This document shows, piece after piece, positions 1-6,512 of a DNA stretch of 9,981 nt. Location: contig CAZRZN010000152.1 in assembly GCA_964604565.1 (NCBI GenBank), positions 1 to 9,981 of the forward strand, in the 5' to 3' direction. How positions within the stretch are numbered: position 1 is the first letter of the stretch; every line of letters begins with the position of its first letter. Made by a program: the position numbers and the translations under genes. The DNA comes from CAZRZN01 sp964604565 (GTDB lineage Bacteria; Pseudomonadota; Alphaproteobacteria; Rhodobacterales; Rhodobacteraceae). Below the pieces are notes generated by a model. That model saw only the letters and a program-made list of their open reading frames with translations. It searched no databases and was not told where the DNA came from.

Positions 1-1255
1 CGCCGAAGGTGATCATGCCGTTCCAGCCAAGCGCGCCGGAGTGCACGTGACCGATTGTCCAGTCAGTGTAATGGCTCAGCGAGTTGACCGCGCGGATCGA
101 CATCATCGGACCCTCAAACGTCGACATGCCGTAAAAGCCGATCGAGATCACCATCATGCGGATCACCGGATCCGTGCGCAGCTTGTCCCAGGCGCCCGAG
201 AGCGTCATCAGTCCGTTGATCATGCCGCCCCATGAGGGCATCCAGAGGATGATCGAGAACACCATGCCCAGCGTCGACGCCCAGTCAGGCAGCGCGGTGT
301 AGTGCAGGTGGTGCGGACCCGCCCAGATATAGATGAAGATCAGTGCCCAGAAGTGGATGATCGACAGTTTGTAGCTGAAAACCGGACGTTCTGCCTGCTT
401 GGGCACGAAGTAATACATCATGCCAAGGAAGCCCGCGGTCAGGAAAAAGCCCACGGCGTTGTGGCCATACCACCACTGCACCATGGCGTCCTGCACGCCC
501 GAGAAGACCTGCACCGACTTGGAGCCGAAGAAGCTGACCGGGATGGCGATGTTGTTGAACACATGCAGCATGGCGACGGTGATGATGAAGCTCAGGTAGA
601 ACCAGTTGGCCACGTAGATATGTGGCTCCTTGCGCTTCACGATGGTGCCGACGAAGACCGCCAGATAGGCCAGCCAGACGATGGTCAGCCACCAGTCGAC
701 ATACCATTCCGGCTCTGCATATTCCTTGCCGTGGGAGGAGCCAAGGACATAGCCTGTCGCGGCCAGCACGATGACCAACTGGTAACCCCAGAACACGAAC
801 CACGCGAGGTTGCCGCCCCAGAGGCGGGCCGCGGAGGTCCGTTGCACCACGTAAAAGGATGTTGCGATCAGCGCGTTGCCGCCAAAGGCGAAGATCACCG
901 CCGATGTATGCAGGGGGCGCAGCCGTCCGAAGTTCAAGTAGCCCTGCGCCCATTCGAAGTTGAGACTGGGAAAGGCCAGTTGGGATGCGATGAACGTCCC
1001 TGCGATGAAGCCGATCACACCCCAAAATGCTGTGGCGATCACGCCGTAACGGATCACGCCGTCCATGTATTCGTTCTGCGGTGCCGGCGCGACCGGTTCA
1101 TCCGTGTGGCGCAGCACCCACACGAAAAGCCCGGCGGAGACCGCCAGTATGATGATCGCATGGATCATGTAAGCCAGATCTCGTGCGTAGTTGATCGCGA
1201 TCATCGCGAAGATCGCAATCAAACCCAGCACGATGAGCTTGAGGTAATTCAACAT
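1..1255 (-). CDS. ccoN: cbb3-type cytochrome c oxidase subunit I (5' part; 3' end outside window)
   Basis: CcoN is the catalytic membrane subunit of the high-affinity cbb3 oxidase. It reduces O2 to water at a haem b3-CuB centre and pumps protons across the inner membrane. The first 418 residues are visible; family members are about 530 long, so the C-terminal part lies beyond the left edge. The protein is a chain of hydrophobic helices. Expected metal ligands are present: His116 (low-spin haem b), His265, His315 and His316 (CuB; WAGPHH), His403 (haem b3) and His405 (haem b) in GHVHSG. Tyr309, six residues before His315, fits the helix VII tyrosine cross-linked in cbb3 enzymes. The ATG at 1255 has a good Shine-Dalgarno, GAAGGGA at 1262-1268, six bases upstream. 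ccoO, ccoQ and ccoP would be expected further left. An FNR box about 100 bp upstream predicts induction at low oxygen. The identification is secure. Confidence 0.97.
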   Translation of the reverse strand, partial: MLNYLKLIVLGLIAIFAMIAINYARDLAYMIHAIIILAVSAGLFVWVLRHTDEPVAPAPQNEYMDGVIRYGVIATAFWGVIGFIAGTFIASQLAFPSLNFEWAQGYLNFGRLRPLHTSAVIFAFGGNALIATSFYVVQRTSAARLWGGNLAWFVFWGYQLVIVLAATGYVLGSSHGKEYAEPEWYVDWWLTIVWLAYLAVFVGTIVKRKEPHIYVANWFYLSFIITVAMLHVFNNIAIPVSFFGSKSVQVFSGVQDAMVQWWYGHNAVGFFLTAGFLGMMYYFVPKQAERPVFSYKLSIIHFWALIFIYIWAGPHHLHYTALPDWASTLGMVFSIILWMPSWGGMINGLMTLSGAWDKLRTDPVIRMMVISIGFYGMSTFEGPMMSIRAVNSLSHYTDWTIGHVHSGALGWNGMITFG

Positions 1256-1348
1256 TGTTCGTCCCTTCGTCTGACCCGCACGATTCTCTGTCCGCAGGGG
1301 CGGTTATAGACTGTGACCCCTGTTAGCGATGTTCGCCGAAAGGCATCC

Positions 1349-1362
1349 TTGATCTGCATCAA
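1349..1362. promoter_or_regulatory. FNR/FnrL box, perfect palindrome, in the ccoN-usp divergent region
   Basis: TTGATCTGCATCAA matches the FNR/FnrL consensus TTGAT-N4-ATCAA with no mismatch. Its centre (1355.5) is about 100 bp from the ccoN start and 96 bp from the usp start. If it acts on ccoN as a class II activator site (centre near -41.5), transcription would start near 1314-1315. A weak -10-like GCTAAC lies at 1322-1327 on the minus strand, which fits. FnrL activation of ccoNOQP at low oxygen is established in Rhodobacter. The promoter position here is inference. Confidence 0.85.
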
Positions 1363-1380
1363 TGGAACTGCAAAGCGTGC

Positions 1381-1394
1381 TTGACGTCTGTCAA
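1381..1394. promoter_or_regulatory. Second FNR/CRP-family palindrome upstream of usp
   Basis: TTGACGTCTGTCAA is a symmetric TTGAC-N4-GTCAA site, one base per half-site away from the FNR consensus. Such variants are bound by FnrL or by related FNR/CRP-family regulators of the NnrR/Dnr type. Its centre (1387.5) is 32 bp, about three helical turns, from the perfect box at 1349-1362. For usp, a -10-like CGTAAT at 1420-1425 would place the site near -44, close to the class II position. Which regulator binds it cannot be told from sequence. Confidence 0.55.
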
Positions 1395-1451
1395 TGTGCG
1401 ACGTTTGGCGCGCGTGTAGCGTAATCGCAATGCAGACAAGGGGAGACCATA

Positions 1452-2291
1452 ATGCACTTCAAGACAATTCTCACCGTGGTCACCGACCAGGACATGCTGC
1501 CATCGACCCTGGCCCATGCCGTGACCGTGGCCGAGGCGTATGATGGCCATCTCGAAGTCCTGTGCTTTGGTGTCGACCGAACGCAGACAGGCTATTACTA
1601 CGCCGGAGCCAATGCGATGGTGCTGCAGGAGACCCTGACGCGCGCCACGGCCGAAGGTGAGGCATTGGCCAAATCGGCGCGTGAGACGCTTGAAAAGACC
1701 AACGTGCGGTGGGGCGTGGACCATGGCGTCGCGCAGCTTGCCGATATCGGGCGCCATGTGGCGGCGCGGGCCCGCTTTTGCGATCTGGTCGTATTGCCGC
1801 AGCCCTATGGCGAGGGCAAGGGGATCGAGCTGGAGCCGGTGATCGAAGGCGCGCTGTTCGATGGGCAGGTGCCCGTCCTCGTGGTGCCAGACAGCCTCGA
1901 TCCGGCGCCCAATCCCCAACGGGTCGTCATCGGCTGGAACGAGGGCAGCGAGGCCATGCGGGCCGTGCGCAGTGCTTTGCCCATCCTGGAAAAAGCCGAC
2001 AAGGTGCATGTCGTGGTGATCGATCCGCCGAAACATGGACCCAACCGGTCGGACCCCGGCGGCATGTTGTCTGAATTCCTGTCACGCCACGGCGTGAAGG
2101 CTGAAATCGACGTTCTGGCCAAGACGATGCCCCGCGTGTCGGATGTTCTGATGCGCCATGTCGAAGACGTCGGCGCCGATATGGTCGTCATGGGCGCCTA
2201 TGGGCATTCGCGCTTTCGCGAGGCCATCCTTGGCGGCGCGACACGCAACATGCTGGAACAGGTGGGTGTCTCGGTCTTCATGGCACATTGA
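1452..2291 (+). CDS. Universal stress protein, tandem UspA domains
   Basis: A 279-residue cytoplasmic protein made of two Usp domains in one chain. Domain 1 spans about residues 1-147, opening with HFKTILTVVTD and ending in PVLVVPDS. Domain 2 spans about 156-279, opening with QRVVIGWNEGSEAMRAV and ending in GVSVFMAH. Domain 2 keeps a nucleotide-binding signature: G248-x2-G251-x9-G261 followed by GAT. Domain 1 has no such glycine pattern, so only the second half probably binds ATP. The ATG at 1452 follows a strong Shine-Dalgarno, AAGGGGAGA at 1438-1446. The gene is divergent from ccoN, with two FNR-type palindromes between them, so induction at low oxygen is likely. A usp gene between ccoN and fnrL is also what I remember from Rhodobacter sphaeroides. 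The precise role, such as survival under energy or oxygen limitation, is not set by the sequence. Confidence 0.92.
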   Translation: MHFKTILTVVTDQDMLPSTLAHAVTVAEAYDGHLEVLCFGVDRTQTGYYYAGANAMVLQETLTRATAEGEALAKSARETLEKTNVRWGVDHGVAQLADIGRHVAARARFCDLVVLPQPYGEGKGIELEPVIEGALFDGQVPVLVVPDSLDPAPNPQRVVIGWNEGSEAMRAVRSALPILEKADKVHVVVIDPPKHGPNRSDPGGMLSEFLSRHGVKAEIDVLAKTMPRVSDVLMRHVEDVGADMVVMGAYGHSRFREAILGGATRNMLEQVGVSVFMAH

Positions 2292-2643
2292 CCACAGGAC
2301 GGTGGGCGCCGCTCGTGCCAAGGCACATCGCCCCGCCCGCCGTCCCACCATGCGCAAAAAGATTCTGGGCTGGGCAATTGGCGACTTTGCCGCCGATTGC
2401 AGGACGCATGATGGGCTGCCACCTGTGGTCTTTTGATCGCTGTCGGAGTTGTGGCGTCAATCGTCGAAGAAGGGTGTGTATTGCGGTTGCGTCAAATGCT
2501 GTAAGAACGCGGGATATGAACGCGCCTCTTCCGGCGCAAGATGCTGCACCGGGTTGCCCGGACTCAATCAAGCTGGCGGCGTCGGTGGAGCGCGACAGCC
2601 TTGCCAGGGTTTGAAGTCTCTCCGAGCGACATGCGCCGCGGGA
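2292..2643. other. Non-coding stretch between the convergent usp and fnrL genes
   Basis: These 352 bases separate the usp stop from the fnrL stop, so both genes read into them. I see a compound stem-loop just after usp (2297-2345) and two short perfect hairpins: GCGCC/GGCGC at 2522-2537 and CCGGG/CCCGG at 2549-2561. None is followed by a clear T-run on either strand. Short open frames here, for example a TTG-start frame at 2288-2614 and an ATG frame of 28 codons at 2350, lack ribosome binding sites and recognisable sequence. No convincing promoter, RNA gene or FNR box was found. A small RNA cannot be excluded. Confidence 0.6.
2297..2345 (+). terminator. Compound stem-loop just downstream of usp, possible terminator
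   Basis: The arms at 2297-2308 and 2334-2345 pair over 12 positions with one T-G wobble in RNA. The loop holds a second hairpin, GTGCC-AA-GGCAC at 2315-2326. It begins six bases after the usp stop, where a terminator or 3'-end protecting structure would be expected. There is no poly-T tract after the stem, so it is not a canonical Rho-independent terminator. Confidence 0.4.
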
Positions 2644-3393
2644 TCAGACCAGCATGCCCCCGTCCGCGTCGTCCCCGGCTTCATCCATGAGGCGGGCCAT
2701 GTCGGGCACCGTTACATGCCGCTTGCCCTCCAGTTCGATCACTCCGTCCCGCTTGAGCGCAGAGATCTGGCGGCTGACTGTTTCCAGCGTCAGGCCCAGA
2801 TAATCGGCCATCGCTTCGCGTGTCAGCGGCAGATCGAACACGATCTGTCCGGACGTGCCATTGCGCATGTTCAGCGTGGCGTCACGGCGGGCGATGATCG
2901 ACAGAAGGGATGCGATCTTTTCACGCGCGGTTTTGCGCCCCAGCACTAGCATCCATTCCCGCGCGGCGTCGAGTTCATCCAGCGTCATTTCCAGCAGACG
3001 TTGGGCGATATGGGGTGTGCGGGTCATCATGTCCTCGAAAGGCGCCCGACGAAAGCAACACATCACCACATCCGTCGTGGCAACCACGTCATACGCGCCG
3101 CTCTTGCGTCCCGGCCGGCCGACAAAATCACCCGGCAGCAGCAGGCCGACCATCTGGGTCCGTCCGTCTTCCATGCCCTGACTCAGCGTCGCGATTCCCG
3201 TGACCATCGACCCGACAAAATCCATACGGTCACCGGCCCAGACGATCGACTGCCCCGCTTCGAACTTGCGATAGTATTTGATCTGCTCCAACTGCTCCAG
3301 TTCGTCGCTTTCGCAACGCGCACAGACCGCGCGATGACGGATCGGGCACTGCTCGCAGTCGGGGGATGCCGACAGAGTCTTGTCATTCAGCAT
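2644..3393 (-). CDS. fnrL: FnrL, oxygen-sensing Fe-S transcription regulator (FNR/CRP family)
   Basis: A 249-residue cytoplasmic regulator that binds TTGAT-N4-ATCAA sites when its oxygen-labile [4Fe-4S] cluster is intact. N-terminal cysteines Cys13, Cys16, Cys24 and Cys27 (CX2CX7CX2C), plus the Cys112-Cys113 pair in the effector domain, supply the cluster ligands. The effector beta-roll spans about 35-150 (FVGSMVTGIATLSQ, MVGLLLPGDFVGRPGR), followed by the dimer helix. The helix-turn-helix is at about 190-215. ETVSR (Glu204, Ser207, Arg208) is the recognition signature of FNR proper and fits the boxes in this window. I chose the ATG at 3393, with GAGG at 3402-3405 upstream, because the length then equals known FnrL (about 248). 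The frame stays open to an ATG at 3459, but that would place the box at 3409-3422 inside the gene. It is divergent from hemN and convergent with usp. Regulation by the adjacent box, perhaps autoregulation, is inferred. Confidence 0.96.
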   Translation of the reverse strand: MLNDKTLSASPDCEQCPIRHRAVCARCESDELEQLEQIKYYRKFEAGQSIVWAGDRMDFVGSMVTGIATLSQGMEDGRTQMVGLLLPGDFVGRPGRKSGAYDVVATTDVVMCCFRRAPFEDMMTRTPHIAQRLLEMTLDELDAAREWMLVLGRKTAREKIASLLSIIARRDATLNMRNGTSGQIVFDLPLTREAMADYLGLTLETVSRQISALKRDGVIELEGKRHVTVPDMARLMDEAGDDADGGMLV

Positions 3394-3408
3394 GGCGCGG
3401 GCCTCATG

Positions 3409-3422
3409 TTGATCTGCGTCAA
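3409..3422. promoter_or_regulatory. FNR-type box between fnrL and hemN
   Basis: TTGATCTGCGTCAA matches TTGAT-N4-ATCAA with one change in the right half-site. It ends 15 bases before the fnrL start codon, next to that gene's Shine-Dalgarno, so bound FnrL could hinder its own expression. On the other side its centre (3415.5) is 42.5 bp from the hemN ATG, suited to class II activation of hemN at low oxygen. Both roles are inferred from position. Confidence 0.75.
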
Positions 3423-3442
3423 AGCCGCAGAATTGGGCTTTG

Positions 3443-3448
3443 ACTAAT
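3443..3448 (+). promoter_or_regulatory. Candidate -10 element of hemN
   Basis: ACTAAT matches four of six bases of TATAAT. It lies 27-33 bp downstream of the centre of the FNR-type box, close to the usual spacing of a class II FNR-activated promoter. It would start transcription at about 3454-3457, within a few bases of the hemN ATG. Alternatives such as TAATTC at 3445-3450 are poorer matches. This is a prediction only. Confidence 0.35.
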
Positions 3449-3457
3449 TCTAAGCTC

Positions 3458-4813
3458 ATGGCGAACCGAACACAACTCGCGCGGCTGGGGCTTTTCGATG
3501 CCAATGTGCCGCGATACACATCATATCCCACGGCCCCACAGTTCTCCGGAGGTGTCACCCCCGGCCGATTCCGGGAATGGATTCAATCCATTCCTCAAGA
3601 TGGGCATATATCTCTGTATTTGCATGTCCCTTTTTGCCGCAGGCTTTGCTGGTTCTGTGCCTGCCGGACCCAAGGGACGAGCACATTGGCGCCTGTAGCG
3701 GCCTATGTCGAAGTGCTGAAACAGGAGTTGGCCATGTTGCGCGCCATTCTGCCGCAAGGGGTCAAGCTGTCCCGGCTGCACTGGGGCGGCGGCACGCCGA
3801 CCCTGCTGCCTCCGGATCTGATGAAAGGGCTGATCGACGCGGTGCGCGAGGTCGCGGATTTCGCCGAAGGGGCGGAGTTTTCGGTCGAGATCGACCCGAA
3901 CGAGATCGACGGCGCGCGTCTGGATGCACTGGCCAAAGGCGGGATGAACCGGGCGTCGATTGGCGTGCAGGATTTCGACCCGGAAATTCAGGGTGCCATC
4001 GGACGCGAGCAAAGCTATGACGTCACCCGCCGGGCCATCGAGATGATCCGGGAAAGGGGCATATCCAGCCTGAACGCCGACATCCTCTTCGGCCTGCCGC
4101 ATCAGACGCGTGCAAGGATCACCGAAACGGTGCAAAAGCTTCTGAGTTTCGCGCCGGACCGCGTGGCCCTCTATGGCTATGCCCATGTGCCCTGGATGGC
4201 GCGGCGGCAGCAGATGCTGCCGTCAGAGGCGCTGCCGACACCGCAGGAGCGGCTTGACCTGTTTGAGACCGCGCAACGGCTGTTTCTCTGGGACGGTTAC
4301 TCCCAAATCGGAATCGATCATTTCGCCACTAAAGACGATGGCCTTGCGGTGGCGCAGCGGAACGGAACGCTGCGGCGGAATTTCCAAGGCTACACCGACG
4401 ATGTCTCGGAAGTGTTGGTCGGCCTCGGCGCCTCGTCGATTTCGAGGTTTCCGCAGGGCTTCGCGCAGAATGCGCCCAGCACGTCGCAGCATGCAGCCGC
4501 GATTCGGGGCGGCGAATTTTCGACGGTTCGCGGTCATGTCTTTGCCGGGGAGGATCGTCTGCGGGGCCGTCTGATCGAGGCGCTCATGAGCGATTTCAGG
4601 ATTGATGCCACGGAAATTTCCTGCCGGTTCGGGATTTCCCGCGAGGCCCTGTTCGAGATGTTCCAAAAGGCAGATGCCGCGTTCCAGAATATGCTGGTGA
4701 TCACCGATGATGGTCTGTTCGTCCCGAAGGGGGTGAGGCCCCTGACGCGGATGATTGCCCGGACATTCGATGCCTATGATCTGTCCAAGGCGGGACATTC
4801 CAGCGCGATCTGA
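3458..4813 (+). CDS. hemN: Oxygen-independent coproporphyrinogen III oxidase (radical SAM)
   Basis: A 451-residue cytoplasmic radical SAM enzyme. It converts coproporphyrinogen III to protoporphyrinogen IX without oxygen by decarboxylating two propionate side chains, in haem and bacteriochlorophyll synthesis. The N-terminal VPRYTSYPTAPQF segment is typical of true HemN. The cluster motif HVPFCRRLCWFC supplies Cys60, Cys64 and Cys67 (CX3CX2C), with Cys69 following as in HemN. WGGGTPTLL (109-117) is the SAM-binding glycine motif. NRASIGVQDFD and ADILFGLPHQT follow in the barrel, and a HemN C-terminal domain covers about 360-445. Length agrees with E. coli HemN (about 457). I chose the ATG at 3458; an in-frame TTG at 3440 would add six residues. 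No Shine-Dalgarno is visible before either start. FNR-type control by the box at 3409-3422 fits need under low oxygen. HemW is unlikely given the YTSYP segment. Confidence 0.95.
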   Translation: MANRTQLARLGLFDANVPRYTSYPTAPQFSGGVTPGRFREWIQSIPQDGHISLYLHVPFCRRLCWFCACRTQGTSTLAPVAAYVEVLKQELAMLRAILPQGVKLSRLHWGGGTPTLLPPDLMKGLIDAVREVADFAEGAEFSVEIDPNEIDGARLDALAKGGMNRASIGVQDFDPEIQGAIGREQSYDVTRRAIEMIRERGISSLNADILFGLPHQTRARITETVQKLLSFAPDRVALYGYAHVPWMARRQQMLPSEALPTPQERLDLFETAQRLFLWDGYSQIGIDHFATKDDGLAVAQRNGTLRRNFQGYTDDVSEVLVGLGASSISRFPQGFAQNAPSTSQHAAAIRGGEFSTVRGHVFAGEDRLRGRLIEALMSDFRIDATEISCRFGISREALFEMFQKADAAFQNMLVITDDGLFVPKGVRPLTRMIARTFDAYDLSKAGHSSAI

Positions 4814-5040
4814 TTGCTTCGGCCCGCCGTTGACCCGAGTGATAGCCGATATCGCCGGGACGGCGAAGCCTGCCGCGGGGTCTGCGTCTCAAGCGCAGGG
4901 CTGGCTGGCTTCAAGAGGATCCGCCGGTTCTGTCATCAGCTGGTCAAAGCAAAATCGAAGAGCCGTTCATTCGATCCTTGCAGGCTGCTCCTGAAATCAA
5001 GGAAGCTTGCGATCCGTCTTTCGGTTGGTTTCGACCTGCA
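4814..5040. terminator. Convergent spacer with two small hairpins (hemN / radical SAM gene)
   Basis: Both flanking genes end here, so transcription from both sides must stop in or near these 227 bases. Two perfect short inverted repeats are visible: TCGCCG-GGA-CGGCGA at 4852-4866, and CTGCG-N7-CGCAG at 4882-4898. Neither is followed by a T-run on either strand, so canonical Rho-independent termination is not supported. No coding sequence was recognised. Confidence 0.3.
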
Positions 5041-6507
5041 TCATCGATCGAGGATCTGTCCGGTTGGCAACGCTTCGCTTTCAAGCGTGGTTGGGACCTC
5101 TGCAAGTGGCAGGCGTTCAACCAAAAGCGCCCTTGGCGCTTTCTGACGTGTCAGAACCCCAAGCATCCGGTAATCAGGATGATCCGGGTTCCCATCGGCC
5201 GGGCACCATGCGTCGTCTGCGGTAAGGGTCACTCTGTGGAACGGTCGTCCGTGCAGATGGGATGGAACAGGTATCCGGATCTCTCCCCAGCGTCCAAAGG
5301 GCACAAAAACCCGGTATTCCTTATCCCAAGGCGTGATCAGCGTCACCCCGGTTCCGCCTGCTTGGGCGTGCTGTGGCGCGATCGTGGCCAGATACAGCCG
5401 GAGCGTGCCGTCACTTCGCCCCGCCGCCGGGACACGGGCAGCGGGCAGGGTCCAGCGTGCAGACCCCAGGCCACCGACATGTTCGATGGGGTAAAGTCCG
5501 CCGGGGGTGGTCTGCGTTTCCTGATAGCCATGGGCCATCTCGATGTAGTGACTGTATCGGCGAAATCCGGGCGTGCCGGGCGCCAGACGAAGCGAACGTG
5601 CTTCGGGCGGGTGCTGCGTCAGGAAAAGGCTCAACTGATCGACACCGATCTCGTTTGCGAGATCGATGGCCGCGTCGATCTGGTCGCTGCTGTCGGTCCA
5701 GTGAAACAGAAGGTAGCGCCATGTGATCTGCGGTCGTTGGGCCCCGGCGGCGGCGCGGGCCTCGCACAGGCGGCGCATCCCTTTCAGCGCGGTCTCCAGC
5801 CGTCCGCGCGCATGGTAGCGGGCATAGCTTTCCTGTGTCATGCCACTGATGGTGAAGACAATGTTATCCAGCCCGGCAGCGATCAGTTCCTCAGCCTTGC
5901 GGGCGCCGGCGAGGGGCATTCCGTTGGTGCTGGTGACGATATGGGCGTCTGGTGCCGCGGCACGGATGTCGGCGATCATGCCTGGCGCGCCGCGGTGCAG
6001 GAAGGGATCGCCGTAGTTGAAGAAGAAGACGTCTGTCAGGTCATCGCCCACTTCGGCCAGGACACTGCGCAGAACGTCGGGGGAAAGATCGCCGCTGTTG
6101 CGCTTGCGGACATCGCTGGCATTGTTGGGGATGCAGGCGCTTTGCGGGCATCGCAGATTGCATCGGATCGTGGGTTCGACAATGATCCTGCGGGGCAGGG
6201 CGGGGCGATCCGGCAGGGGACGCGTATCCGGCAAGGCCAGTGAACAGTCCCGGCAGCGCATTCCGGCACGCAGCCCCTCCCGAAGGCGCTGATATTCCGG
6301 GTTGGCAAAGATCTCCGCAAGGCTTTGCCGCGCAACATTGCCGAAAAAGCGGCTGCCATGCGGATCGTCCAGCCCGCATGTCACGTCGCCATCGGAAAGA
6401 ATGGTGACGCTGTCCTCGATCCAGGGGCAGATCTTGGGGCCGGCTTCGTCTGGAATCAGGAATTCGCTTGGTCGGGGGTGTTTCAGATTGAATGACCCAT
6501 CCGCCAT
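5041..6507 (-). CDS. Radical SAM protein with N-terminal twitch/SPASM-like domain and C-terminal beta-rich domain, function unknown
   Basis: A 488-residue protein with three parts. Residues about 24-90 look like a twitch/SPASM-type auxiliary cluster module: Cys27, SDGDVTC ending at Cys44, GNV...SLAEIFANPEYQRLR, then Cys85-x2-Cys88. In most relatives this module follows the radical SAM core; here it precedes it. The core (about 105-300) starts IIVEPTIRCNLRCPQSAC and has Cys116, Cys120 and Cys125, a CX3CX4C spacing instead of CX3CX2C. Later core motifs are normal: FFFNYGDPFLH (161-171), STNG (193-196), FTISGMTQESYARY (218-231) and ANEIGVDQLSLF (284-295). The C-terminal part (about 335-455) ends in HPDYRMLGV, like the beta-sandwich beside some alphaproteobacterial glycosyltransferases. 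The substrate is unknown; peptide, sugar or lipid modification are all possible. The ATG lies 5 bp after the yejF stop, so the gene is very probably cotranscribed with the importer genes. Confidence 0.85.
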   Translation of the reverse strand: MADGSFNLKHPRPSEFLIPDEAGPKICPWIEDSVTILSDGDVTCGLDDPHGSRFFGNVARQSLAEIFANPEYQRLREGLRAGMRCRDCSLALPDTRPLPDRPALPRRIIVEPTIRCNLRCPQSACIPNNASDVRKRNSGDLSPDVLRSVLAEVGDDLTDVFFFNYGDPFLHRGAPGMIADIRAAAPDAHIVTSTNGMPLAGARKAEELIAAGLDNIVFTISGMTQESYARYHARGRLETALKGMRRLCEARAAAGAQRPQITWRYLLFHWTDSSDQIDAAIDLANEIGVDQLSLFLTQHPPEARSLRLAPGTPGFRRYSHYIEMAHGYQETQTTPGGLYPIEHVGGLGSARWTLPAARVPAAGRSDGTLRLYLATIAPQHAQAGGTGVTLITPWDKEYRVFVPFGRWGEIRIPVPSHLHGRPFHRVTLTADDAWCPADGNPDHPDYRMLGVLTRQKAPRALLVERLPLAEVPTTLESEALPTGQILDR

Positions 6508-6512
6508 GCCGT

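Noticed and set aside
302..1309. Long plus-strand open frame antisense to ccoN
   Set aside because: High-GC shadow: its translation is rich in His, Arg and Asp with no recognisable domain, while the minus strand encodes CcoN with all metal ligands.
2350..2436. Possible 28-residue small protein starting MRKKILGWAIGDF
   Set aside because: No Shine-Dalgarno upstream and no supporting context, although the N terminus looks superficially protein-like.
2435..2495. TTGATC and GTCAA fragments resembling FNR half-sites in the usp-fnrL spacer
   Set aside because: The halves are not spaced as TTG-N8-CAA, so they do not form a 14-bp box.
2288..2614. 108-codon plus-strand frame starting with TTG after usp
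   Set aside because: No ribosome binding site, atypical composition and no recognisable sequence. It crosses the stem-loop region and is most likely chance.
4814..5040. Canonical Rho-independent terminator between the convergent genes
   Set aside because: The two hairpins are short and neither is followed by a T-run on either strand. They are kept only as weak candidates.
4978..6243. 421-codon plus-strand open frame antisense to the radical SAM gene
   Set aside because: No family features. The opposite strand has clear radical SAM motifs in a continuous frame.
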